A stretch of DNA of 64,000 bases, taken from positions 1 to 64,000 of the forward strand of contig NZ_FQWX01000006.1 in assembly GCF_900129815.1 (NCBI RefSeq). The letters run 5' to 3'. Of the stretch, positions 54,706 through 62,653 are shown in pieces (positions within the stretch are counted from its first letter, which is position 1; each line of letters opens with the position of its first letter). Under the pieces are notes generated by a model. The model did no database searches. It saw nothing but the letters and a program-made list of their open reading frames with translations, and was not told the DNA's origin. This DNA comes from Asaccharospora irregularis DSM 2635. GTDB taxonomy: Bacteria; Bacillota; Clostridia; Peptostreptococcales; Peptostreptococcaceae. Made by a program: the position numbers and the translations under genes.

Positions 54706-55725
54706 TTGATAATTCAAAAAAAATTTATAATATCAGAACCTAAGTTTGAAAGAGAGTTATTTGGAAATTTTGATGAAAATGTCAAGTTAATAGAAGAAAC
54801 ATTAAATATAGATGTAATACTAAGAGAAGGTAATATTGTTTTGATGGGAGAAGAAAAAAACGTTGACTCTGCACTTAAGCTGATGAATGAGTTACATCAA
54901 ACAGTTTTAAATGGAAAGAGTTTAGACAAACAAAGTATATCTTATTCCCTATCTTTACTTCTTGAGGGAAGCGAGCAAAAGATAAAAGAGTTGGAGGATA
55001 CGATTGTAATCACCCAAAAAGGAAAGGCTGTTCAACCTAAAACTCTAGGTCAAAAAGAATATATAAACCTTATAAAAAATAATGATATAACATTTGGAAT
55101 TGGTCCTGCAGGTACAGGAAAGACATATCTAGCAGTTGCAATGGCAGTCAAAGCATTTAAAAGGGATGAGGTAAGTAGAATAATACTTACTAGACCAGCA
55201 GTAGAAGCGGGAGAGAGTCTAGGGTTCTTACCAGGTGATTTAAAAGATAAAGTAGACCCATATTTAAGACCTCTATACGATGCCTTATTTGAAATGCTAG
55301 GTCCAGATAAGTTTAATAAATATTTAGAAAGAGGTACAATAGAAGTAGCACCTCTTGCATTTATGAGAGGGAGAACTCTAGATAATGCATTTATAATACT
55401 GGATGAAGCTCAAAATACAACTCCAGAACAAATGAAGATGTTCTTGACTAGACTAGGATTTGGATCCAAAGCTGTAGTAACTGGAGATATAACACAAACA
55501 GACCTGCCAGACAAAAGAAAAAGCGGTCTTGTTCAAGCTACAGAGATTCTTAAGTCAGTAGAAGGAATAGGAACAATGATACTAACTGAAAGAGATGTTG
55601 TTAGACACGAGCTAGTCCAAAGAATAATAAGAGCTTACGAAAAATTTGATAAAAAAGAAGAATTTAAAAAAGTACAAAAACAAGAGAAAAAACAAGATAG
55701 AAAATATCAACAATATAAAAAGTAG
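54706..55725 (+). CDS. phoH: PhoH family ATPase
   Basis: 339 residues. N-terminal KH-like region, then the PhoH domain with Walker A GPAGTGKT (about 133-140), TRPAVEAGESLGFLPGDL and Walker B FIILDEAQNTTPEQMK. Associated with RNA metabolism and neighbours ybeY in most bacteria. TTG start after AGGAGG; the C-terminus is a Lys/Gln-rich tail. Confidence 0.95.
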   Translation: MIIQKKFIISEPKFERELFGNFDENVKLIEETLNIDVILREGNIVLMGEEKNVDSALKLMNELHQTVLNGKSLDKQSISYSLSLLLEGSEQKIKELEDTIVITQKGKAVQPKTLGQKEYINLIKNNDITFGIGPAGTGKTYLAVAMAVKAFKRDEVSRIILTRPAVEAGESLGFLPGDLKDKVDPYLRPLYDALFEMLGPDKFNKYLERGTIEVAPLAFMRGRTLDNAFIILDEAQNTTPEQMKMFLTRLGFGSKAVVTGDITQTDLPDKRKSGLVQATEILKSVEGIGTMILTERDVVRHELVQRIIRAYEKFDKKEEFKKVQKQEKKQDRKYQQYKK

Positions 55726-55736
55726 GTGTAATAGAT

Positions 55737-56195
55737 ATGGAAATTATATTAGACGATAGACAAGACAAAATAAGTGTAAGTGAGGAACTAATAGATAAAA
55801 TAAAGGACATAATACTTGAATGTTTAGACTACGAGGGATATGACTATAGCTACGAGGTAAGTTTGTCTTTTGTAGACAACAAAGAAATCCAAGAATTAAA
55901 TAGAGAGTTTAGAGGTATAGATAGGGCAACTGATGTTTTATCATTTCCTCTTTTAACTGATGAATTTGATATAGAACTAGAAGAAGAATCTCTTGGAGAT
56001 ATAGTAATATCTCTTGAAAGGGCTTTAGAACAAAGTTTAGAGTATGACCATAGCTTTGAGAGAGAAGTATGTTTTTTAGTATGCCATAGTATGTTCCATC
56101 TTTTGGGGTATGATCATGATACAGATGAAAATACAAAAGAGATGAGAGAGAAAGAGGAATATATACTAAATAAGTTAAACATAACAAGGGAGTAA
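55737..56195 (+). CDS. ybeY: endoribonuclease YbeY (rRNA maturation)
   Basis: 152 residues. Zinc site H117, H121, H127 in CHSMFHLLGYDHDTDE, and the RATDVLSFPL motif. Acts in 16S rRNA 3'-end maturation and 70S quality control. It follows phoH directly; B. subtilis has pgpH (yqfF) between them, missing here. Confidence 0.95.
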   Translation: MEIILDDRQDKISVSEELIDKIKDIILECLDYEGYDYSYEVSLSFVDNKEIQELNREFRGIDRATDVLSFPLLTDEFDIELEEESLGDIVISLERALEQSLEYDHSFEREVCFLVCHSMFHLLGYDHDTDENTKEMREKEEYILNKLNITRE

Positions 56196-56200
56196 GTTTT

Positions 56201-56920
56201 ATGAAACCAGGAAAAACTCGCCAAGGTATAATTCAGGCATTTAATGCAGCCATTGAAGGTATTTTATATACGTTTAAGTTTGAACGAAATATGAAGATAC
56301 ACTATTTGTTATCAGTAGTGGTTCTTATAGTAAGTTTGTTTTTTGATTTATCAAAATCGGAAATGATAATGTTATTGATGTCCATAAGTTTGGTAGTGAT
56401 TTCAGAGATGTTTAATACTGCTATAGAAAAAACTGTAGATATGATAACTGACGAATACCATGTATTAGCGAAGATAGCAAAGGATGTTGCCGCGGGTGGT
56501 GTTTTAGTTGCTGCCTTAAATTCAGTTGTGGTTGGATATATATTATTTTATGATAAACTAACAGAGCTATCAGTGAAGTTGATTTATACAATCAGACAAT
56601 CAGAACTACATATAACTTTAATATGCATAGTGTTAGTATTGATAGCAGTAGTTGTGGTAAAGGCGCTTACTTCTACAGGTACACCACTAAAGGGTGGTAT
56701 GCCAAGCGGTCATGCGGCACTAGCATTTGCAATAGCAACATCTATAACACTTATGACAGAAAGGGTAGTGGCATCTACACTAGCATACATAATGGCAGTT
56801 TTGGTGGCTCAAAGTAGGATAGAGGGGAAAATACATACGTTTTGGGAAACTGTGGCAGGGGCACTACTCGGTGCATTGATAGCTATATTGGTTTTCCAAG
56901 TAGGAGCATTTTACAGCTAA
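56201..56920 (+). CDS. fused diacylglycerol/undecaprenol kinase and PAP2 phosphatase
   Basis: 239 residues in two halves. Residues 1-120 are DgkA-like (FERNMKIHYLLS, EMFNTAIEKTVDMITDEYH and AKDVAAGGVLVAA, three membrane helices). Residues 130-239 are a PAP2 phosphatase module with the motif GMPSGHAALAFA, but the partner motif is reduced to SRIEGKIHTFWETVAGALLG. The first half would phosphorylate a lipid alcohol and the second remove a lipid phosphate, pointing to undecaprenyl-phosphate recycling. Sits in the dgkA slot of the supercluster. Confidence 0.9.
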   Translation: MKPGKTRQGIIQAFNAAIEGILYTFKFERNMKIHYLLSVVVLIVSLFFDLSKSEMIMLLMSISLVVISEMFNTAIEKTVDMITDEYHVLAKIAKDVAAGGVLVAALNSVVVGYILFYDKLTELSVKLIYTIRQSELHITLICIVLVLIAVVVVKALTSTGTPLKGGMPSGHAALAFAIATSITLMTERVVASTLAYIMAVLVAQSRIEGKIHTFWETVAGALLGALIAILVFQVGAFYS

Positions 56921-56948
56921 AAAGAAGTCGTACTGACTTCTTTTTTTT
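56919..56948 (+). terminator. terminator
   Basis: AAAAAGAAGTC/GACTTCTTTTT hairpin overlapping the end of the DgkA-PAP2 gene. Confidence 0.88.
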
Positions 56949-57141
56949 ACCCTTAATACAGAGTAAATTTAGAAAAACACTTGCATATAAAAAAATAAAG
57001 TATTAAAATATTATATTAAGAATTTTGTGTTATAATGAAAGGTACTAGATTAAAATACTAATAAAAAAAGTATAAAACAAGAATATTTCTGGTCAAATAT
57101 TTATAATATATTTTTAAATGGCAAAACAGTAGGAGGAAAAT

Positions 57142-57552
57142 ATGAATAATATAGAATTATTAAAGATAGCAGAAGAAGCGAGAAAAAATGCATATGTACC
57201 CTATTCAAAATTTAGAGTTGGTGCAGCTCTTTTAACAAAAAGCGGAAAAGTTTATAGTGGATGCAACATAGAATGTGCTTCTATTGGAGGAACCAACTGC
57301 GGTGAGAGAACTGCACTTTTTAAGGCTATATCTGAAGGTGAAAAGGAAATCGATGCAATAGCTATATCAAGTGATAATTCAGAAAAAGACGAACCTACAT
57401 ATCCATGTGGAATATGCAGACAGGTTATAATAGAATTTGGTAAAGATATAAGGATAATAACAGGATGGTCACAAGGAAAAATATACGAGACAACAATGAA
57501 AGATTTATTGCCAAACTATTTTTCTGGATGTGATTTCATAGAAAATAAATAA
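57142..57552 (+). CDS. cdd: cytidine deaminase
   Basis: 136 residues. Zinc motifs TNCGERTALFKA and YPCGICRQVIIEFG, with substrate region PYSKFRVGAALL. Deaminates cytidine/deoxycytidine in pyrimidine salvage. GGAGGAAAAT precedes the ATG. Its place between dgkA and era is conserved. Confidence 0.96.
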   Translation: MNNIELLKIAEEARKNAYVPYSKFRVGAALLTKSGKVYSGCNIECASIGGTNCGERTALFKAISEGEKEIDAIAISSDNSEKDEPTYPCGICRQVIIEFGKDIRIITGWSQGKIYETTMKDLLPNYFSGCDFIENK

Positions 57553-57600
57553 TATTTGATAGAAAAAATAATTACAAAAGAATAGATTAGGAGAAAATGA

Positions 57601-58494
57601 ATGTTCAAATCAGGATTTGTTAGCATAGTAGGTAGACCAAATGTAGGTAAATCTACACTTATGAATAATGTAGTTGGAGAAAAAATTGCTATAATGAGCG
57701 ATAAGCCACAAACTACAAGAAATACAATACAGGCAGTTTATACAGATGATGAAACACAGATAGTGTTTTTAGATACACCGGGAATCCATAAACCTAAAAA
57801 TAAGCTGGGAGAGTTTATGGTAAAGGCGGCTACAGATGCATTTAAAAATGTTGATTTAGTGTTATTTGTAGTTGATGATTCAAAAAAAATCGGACCAGGA
57901 GACAAAAAAATCATAGAAGATCTAAAAACAATAAAAACTCCTGTAATATTAGTTATAAATAAAATAGATCAATTAGAGCAAAAAGATGAATTATTTGATA
58001 TAATAAAAATGTACGATGCTGAAGGATTATTTAAAGAGATAGTACCAATATCAGCGCTAAAAGGAAAAAATACAAATAGCTTAATGAAGGCAATAAGAGG
58101 CTATTTAGAAGAAGGACCAAAATACTTCCCTGATTATATGATTACTGATCAACCAGAAAGAGTGTTAATATCAGAACTAATCAGAGAAAAGGTTCTTCAC
58201 TATGTTCACGATGAAGTTCCTCACGGTGTTGCAGTAGAAATAGAAAAGATGAAATCTAGAAAAGACAAAGAAATTGTCGATGTTTCTGCCGTAATATATT
58301 GCGAGAGAAGTTCTCATAAAGGAATAATAATAGGAAAAAATGGAAGAAAGCTAAAAGGTATAGGAAAATCAGCGAGAGAAGATATAGAATTACTTTTAGG
58401 CTCTCAAATAAATCTTCAGTTGTGGGTTAAAGTCAAAGAGAACTGGAGAAATTTACAAAATTATATAAATAATTTTGGATATAATGATAAATAA
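57601..58494 (+). CDS. era: GTPase Era
   Basis: 297 residues. G1 is GRPNVGKST (11-19), G3 is DTPGIHKP, G4 is NKID, and a C-terminal KH domain has GIIIGKNGRKLKGIG. It binds the 3' end of 16S rRNA in 30S assembly. The usual length; AGGAGA precedes the ATG. Confidence 0.97.
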   Translation: MFKSGFVSIVGRPNVGKSTLMNNVVGEKIAIMSDKPQTTRNTIQAVYTDDETQIVFLDTPGIHKPKNKLGEFMVKAATDAFKNVDLVLFVVDDSKKIGPGDKKIIEDLKTIKTPVILVINKIDQLEQKDELFDIIKMYDAEGLFKEIVPISALKGKNTNSLMKAIRGYLEEGPKYFPDYMITDQPERVLISELIREKVLHYVHDEVPHGVAVEIEKMKSRKDKEIVDVSAVIYCERSSHKGIIIGKNGRKLKGIGKSAREDIELLLGSQINLQLWVKVKENWRNLQNYINNFGYNDK

Positions 58495-58505
58495 AGGTGG
58501 ATTAT

Positions 58506-59885
58506 ATGGATAGGAAACAGGATGCTTCGAAAGATTTATTATGTGAAGTCAAGGTATTAATTGATAACAATAGAGTATTGGAGTTAAGAGAATTAATAGA
58601 GGAATATCATATAATAGATATATTTGATATAATGGAAAACTTGGATGAAGATATGAAAATACAATTGTTTGAGGTTCTTCCATTGGATATGGCGGCCTCT
58701 ATATTAGAAGAGAGCGGACCGGAATTTTTCAGTAGCATATTATCAAACATAGATATAGAACACAGAAAAAACATATTAGAGCTAATGTCTCTGGATGATA
58801 TGGCGGACATATTGAGTCAACTAGAAGATGAAGAAAGAGAAAAGGTAATGGACCTTCTTAGTCAAGAAGATGCTGATTCTGTAAAAGAGCTGTTGGTTTA
58901 CGAAGAAGAATCTTCTGGAGGTATAATGACTACTGGGTACATATCCATAAACAAAGATATGACAGCAAAAGAAGCTATAGAACATATGAGATCTGAGGCA
59001 GAAGAAGCTGAAACAATCTACTATATATACGTAGTAGATAATGAAGAAAGATTAGTAGGAGTTTTGTCTCTAAGAGAATTAATAGTTTCTAGAGATTCAA
59101 ATATTGTTGGAGATTTAATGAGCGAAAATATAATTTCTGTCTATGTAGATGAAGATAGAGAAGAAGCAGTTAGACTAGTTTCTAAGTATAATTTAATAGC
59201 AATACCAGTAATAGATAGACAAGACAAATTAAAAGGAATAATAACAGTAGATGACATAATAGATGTAATGGAAGAAGAAGCCACAGAAGATATGTACAAA
59301 TTCGCTGGGAGTTCTGAACACGAAAGAGAAGTTGTAGAAAAGGTAAATCCTACCCTAAAAGAACAGTTGCTGTCCTCATTAAGGGGAAGACTTCCATGGC
59401 TTATAATAACTTTAGTTGGAGGGTTATTATCGACGATAATACTTTCTAACCTAGACTATATAATGAACCATGCCTATGTATCGCTAGTATTTTTTATACC
59501 GGTGGTTATAGGAATGGGAGGAAATATAGGAACTCAATCATCAGCACTTACAGTAATGGCACTTTCCAATAAGGACTTGGATTATAATAATGTTATAAGA
59601 GAGGGTATAGTTGGAATAGTTACAGGTATTATATGTAGCGCAGTTGTAGGTCTTATGATATTTATGTTTATAAAAGATATAGATATAGTTTTGATAGTTT
59701 CAATATCTCTTTTAATAAATATGATAGTAGGAGCAACTATAGGTTCATTTATGCCGGTATTATTTAAAAGATTAGACGTAGATCCGTCTATAATTTCAGC
59801 ACCAGTTATCTCTACTTTGCTTGATATAACTGGGGTTACGGTGTATTTCTTAATCGCTACTATATTATTGTCAAAAATTGCTTAG
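58506..59885 (+). CDS. mgtE: magnesium transporter MgtE
   Basis: About 459 residues. Cytoplasmic N domain (about 10-130, MgtE superhelix with EDADSVKELLVYEEESSGG), two CBS modules to about 270, then five membrane helices from GRLPWLIITLVGGLLSTIIL. Gated by intracellular Mg2+. I choose the ATG 58506, with AAAGGTGG 5-6 nt upstream. Only 11 nt from era. Confidence 0.95.
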   Translation: MDRKQDASKDLLCEVKVLIDNNRVLELRELIEEYHIIDIFDIMENLDEDMKIQLFEVLPLDMAASILEESGPEFFSSILSNIDIEHRKNILELMSLDDMADILSQLEDEEREKVMDLLSQEDADSVKELLVYEEESSGGIMTTGYISINKDMTAKEAIEHMRSEAEEAETIYYIYVVDNEERLVGVLSLRELIVSRDSNIVGDLMSENIISVYVDEDREEAVRLVSKYNLIAIPVIDRQDKLKGIITVDDIIDVMEEEATEDMYKFAGSSEHEREVVEKVNPTLKEQLLSSLRGRLPWLIITLVGGLLSTIILSNLDYIMNHAYVSLVFFIPVVIGMGGNIGTQSSALTVMALSNKDLDYNNVIREGIVGIVTGIICSAVVGLMIFMFIKDIDIVLIVSISLLINMIVGATIGSFMPVLFKRLDVDPSIISAPVISTLLDITGVTVYFLIATILLSKIA

Positions 59886-59903
59886 CAAGTTTATGTATTA
59901 TTT

Positions 59904-59952
59904 ACCCTCTTCTTACTAAAAATATAAGTATAACCGTAAGAAGGGGGTTTTT
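59904..59952 (+). terminator. hairpin/terminator overlapping the yqzL ribosome site
   Basis: A 13-bp stem (59904-59916 with 59936-59948, one G-T pair) and TTTTT tail. Its 3' arm AAGGGGG is also the Shine-Dalgarno of yqzL, 9 nt before that ATG. Confidence 0.75.
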
Positions 59953-59956
59953 AAAA

Positions 59957-60115
59957 ATGAACAATTTATGTTGGGAAGTTTTTAAAAAAACGGGCAATAT
60001 AGAAGCCTATCTGTATTTACGTGATTGTGAAAACTTACATGAAGAAACGACTGAATATATGAGGGAGATAGATATACACGATGATAATTTTGAACACCCA
60101 GGGGATTGTACTTAA
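59957..60115 (+). CDS. yqzL: YqzL-like small protein
   Basis: 52-residue ORF, start [20 protein letters not shown], resembling the YqzL family (LxWxVFxxTGNIxxYLL) that precedes recO in Bacillus. Not in standard ORF length cutoffs. Its stop overlaps recO by 35 nt, so they are coupled. Function is unknown. Confidence 0.85.
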   Translation: MNNLCWEVFKKTGNIEAYLYLRDCENLHEETTEYMREIDIHDDNFEHPGDCT

Positions 60116-60854
60116 AAGCGTAAGGTACAAAGAAAACGATGTTATTTTGACCCTATTTACTAGAAAGTTAGGAAAGGTTGCTGCAATAGCAAAAGGAGCT
60201 AAGAGAAACAAAAGCGCTTTGCTTTCATCGGCACAAATTTTTGCATATGGCAACTATACCCTAAAAAGAAATGGAAATATGTACAGGGTTACTCAAAGTG
60301 ATATCATAAAAAGTTTTTACGATATATCCTATGATATAGAGGCATTTTCATACGCTACATATATTACAAAACTAGTAGAGGGAGCTACTCTTGAAAATCA
60401 AACCAACAACAGATTATTTGTACTACTTGCACAGACACTTTATTTGTACACTCAAGAGAGCACAGACAAAATGTTTATAACAGCAGCTTTTGAATTGAAA
60501 TTTTTAGATTATATAGGTTTTAGGCCCGTAGTTAGAGTTTGTAGTAATTGTAGCAGTAAAGATTTAAATGGCTCTACTTTTAATATATATGAAGGTGGAA
60601 TACTATGTAGCAAATGTAGTCAAAATTTTGAAGGTAATCTAAAAATTGATTTAACAACTATAAAGCTTATGGAATATATAATAAATAATGATATACTTGC
60701 ATGTAGCAAAGCAAAGGTATCAAAATATCTAGTATATGAACTTTCTAATATACTTCAAAAGTATTTGAAAGTTTATGTTGATAATATTGATTTAAAAGCA
60801 TTATATTTTCTAAAAAGTATACAAAATGATAAGGGAGTTGAAAAGGATGAGTAA
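60081..60854 (+). CDS. recO: DNA repair protein RecO
   Basis: 257 residues. An N-terminal OB fold ([20 protein letters not shown]) and a C-terminal zinc-finger region with CSNCSSKD and CSKC pairs. It loads RecA onto SSB-coated DNA with RecF/RecR. The ATG 60081 has only a distant GAGGGA; TTG at 60090 is an alternative. It lies inside the end of yqzL. Confidence 0.93.
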   Translation: MIILNTQGIVLKSVRYKENDVILTLFTRKLGKVAAIAKGAKRNKSALLSSAQIFAYGNYTLKRNGNMYRVTQSDIIKSFYDISYDIEAFSYATYITKLVEGATLENQTNNRLFVLLAQTLYLYTQESTDKMFITAAFELKFLDYIGFRPVVRVCSNCSSKDLNGSTFNIYEGGILCSKCSQNFEGNLKIDLTTIKLMEYIINNDILACSKAKVSKYLVYELSNILQKYLKVYVDNIDLKALYFLKSIQNDKGVEKDE

Positions 60855-61440
60855 TATAACTATTGAGAAAGTAGACGCAGTATTTGAAAGAATCCCAAGT
60901 GCTAGTTATGCAGAGGCAAAGGAAGCTCTTATACAATGCGATGGAGATGTAGTGGAAGCGGTTGTATTTCTAGAATCTAAGAAAAATACATCAAAAACTA
61001 AACAAGCTAAGCAAACAGTGGAAGATGTGTTTGGAAAAGATGGAGAAAAGGTAAAAGATCAACTAAAAGAACTTATCAGAAAAAGCAGTGTGATAAGAGT
61101 TATAGTTGAGAAAAATGACAAGGTAATAATAAATATACCACTTACAGTAGGAGTGGTAGGACTAGCACTAACACCTATAGTTACATTAGTAGGTCTATCA
61201 GCAGCTGTACTAAGTAAATACCGTATAAAAGTTCAAAACGAAGATGATGGTTCAGTTGTTGACTTAGGAGAACTAAACGAAGAAAAACTTAACACATTAA
61301 AAAGCATGCTTACAAATGCAGCAAAAGATGTAAAAGATTCAGTAGTAGACAAAAAATCAGATGACAAAGACATAACTGATGAACTTATGAAAGAATTTGA
61401 TAAGATGGATTCAGAAGACAAAAAAGATGAAAATAAATAA
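60847..61440 (+). CDS. UBA-like and DUF4342 domain protein
   Basis: 197 residues from the ATG 60847 (overlaps recO by 8 nt). The N-terminal UBA/EF-Ts-like fold is [26 protein letters not shown] central beta/hydrophobic section ([28 protein letters not shown]) matches DUF4342, and a charged helical tail ends the protein. No enzymatic motif is seen. Role unknown; DUF4342 proteins are common in clostridia. Confidence 0.85.
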   Translation: MSNITIEKVDAVFERIPSASYAEAKEALIQCDGDVVEAVVFLESKKNTSKTKQAKQTVEDVFGKDGEKVKDQLKELIRKSSVIRVIVEKNDKVIINIPLTVGVVGLALTPIVTLVGLSAAVLSKYRIKVQNEDDGSVVDLGELNEEKLNTLKSMLTNAAKDVKDSVVDKKSDDKDITDELMKEFDKMDSEDKKDENK

Positions 61441-61456
61441 TATTAGAAAATAGTTT

Positions 61457-61488
61457 AAAAAGCCCTTTGTTTTTACGAAGGGCTTTTT
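61457..61488 (+). terminator. terminator
   Basis: AAAAAGCCCTT/AAGGGCTTTTT hairpin ending the recO-DUF4342 unit. Confidence 0.93.
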
Positions 61489-61511
61489 ATATATCCTAAA
61501 TTAAAACACGT

Positions 61512-61592
61512 AAATTAGATAAAAAGAGATATAAACTTATTTATGAGATCAAAAAAATGGTTTATAACATCTCTAATTTGAATATTTTTTTT
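61512..61592 (+). terminator. second hairpin with T8 run
   Basis: AAATT, AGAGAT and ATAAAC pair with GTTTAT, ATCTCT and AATTT around a long loop, followed by T8. It lies upstream of a TATAAT near 61615, so it may be a back-up terminator rather than a glyQ attenuator. Confidence 0.4.
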
Positions 61593-61774
61593 ACATTAAC
61601 ACTAAAATTGATATATAATAGATTAATATAAACAACTACTAAATACATATTTATTTTCTAATTGACTATTAAATACAAGATATGGTCAAAATATAATTAA
61701 CAAAACATAATTTATTATGAGTATTAAATTAAATATAGGATATGTATTAAATTAATAAATCAGGAGGAATTATC

Positions 61775-62653
61775 ATGAATTTTCAAGAGATGATACTAAC
61801 ATTGCAAGCCTATTGGGCCAAGCAAGGTTGTATAATGATGCAACCCTACGATGTTGAAAAGGGTGCAGGAACAATGAACCCTAACACACTTCTAAGATCA
61901 CTAGGTCCTGAACCATGGAAAGTTTGTTATGTAGAGCCATCTAGAAGACCGGCAGATGGTAGATATGGTGAAAACCCAAATAGATTATATCAACATCACC
62001 AATTCCAAGTTATTTTAAAACCATCACCAGAAAATATCCAGGAGCTATACCTAGGAAGTTTAAAAGAAATAGGAATTGATCCTATGGAACATGACATAAG
62101 ATTCGTTGAAGACAACTGGGAATCAACTACTGTTGGAGCTTGGGGTCTTGGATGGGAAGTATGGTTAGATGGAATGGAAGTAACACAATTTACATATTTC
62201 CAACAAGTTGGAGGAATAGAGTGCGAACTTGAAACAGGAGAAATAACTTACGGGCTAGAAAGATTAGCCATGTATATACAAGAAGTTAATAGCGTTTATG
62301 ATTTAAAATGGAATGATGAAATAACTTACGGAGATGTATTTAAAATGGCTGAGTACGAAAACTCAGTATATGCATTTGAAGAATGTGATGCACAAATGTT
62401 ATTTAACTTATTTGATGTATATGAAAAAGAAGCACTAAAGCTTATGGAAAAAGGTCTTGTAGTGCCTTCATATGACTATGTATTAAAGTGTTCTCATACA
62501 TTCAACACTCTAGATGCTAGAGGAGCTATAGGAGTTAGTCAGAGAGCTTCATTTATAGGTAGAGTAAGAAACATGGCAAGAACAGTTTCAAACATATATG
62601 TAAAACAAAGGGAAGAAATGGGATTCCCTCTTTTAAAGGAAGGTGAGAAATAA
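61775..62653 (+). CDS. glyQ: glycyl-tRNA synthetase alpha chain
   Basis: 292 residues, class II catalytic subunit. [41 protein letters not shown] and [19 protein letters not shown] are family hallmarks. With GlyS it forms an alpha2beta2 enzyme. AGGAGGAA precedes the ATG. Stop and glyS start overlap by 1 nt (TAATG). Confidence 0.97.
   Translation: MNFQEMILTLQAYWAKQGCIMMQPYDVEKGAGTMNPNTLLRSLGPEPWKVCYVEPSRRPADGRYGENPNRLYQHHQFQVILKPSPENIQELYLGSLKEIGIDPMEHDIRFVEDNWESTTVGAWGLGWEVWLDGMEVTQFTYFQQVGGIECELETGEITYGLERLAMYIQEVNSVYDLKWNDEITYGDVFKMAEYENSVYAFEECDAQMLFNLFDVYEKEALKLMEKGLVVPSYDYVLKCSHTFNTLDARGAIGVSQRASFIGRVRNMARTVSNIYVKQREEMGFPLLKEGEK

Larger units (their letters stand above)
61441..61774. 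other. 334-bp gap before glyQ
   Basis: Holds the two hairpins listed and a probable glyQ promoter (TATAAT about 61615). No T-box conserved sequence is present, in contrast to leuS. Confidence 0.6.

Noticed and set aside
61489-61774. glycine T-box or riboswitch before glyQS
   Set aside because: No AGGGTGGTACCGCG-type T-box sequence and no stem I motifs were found.
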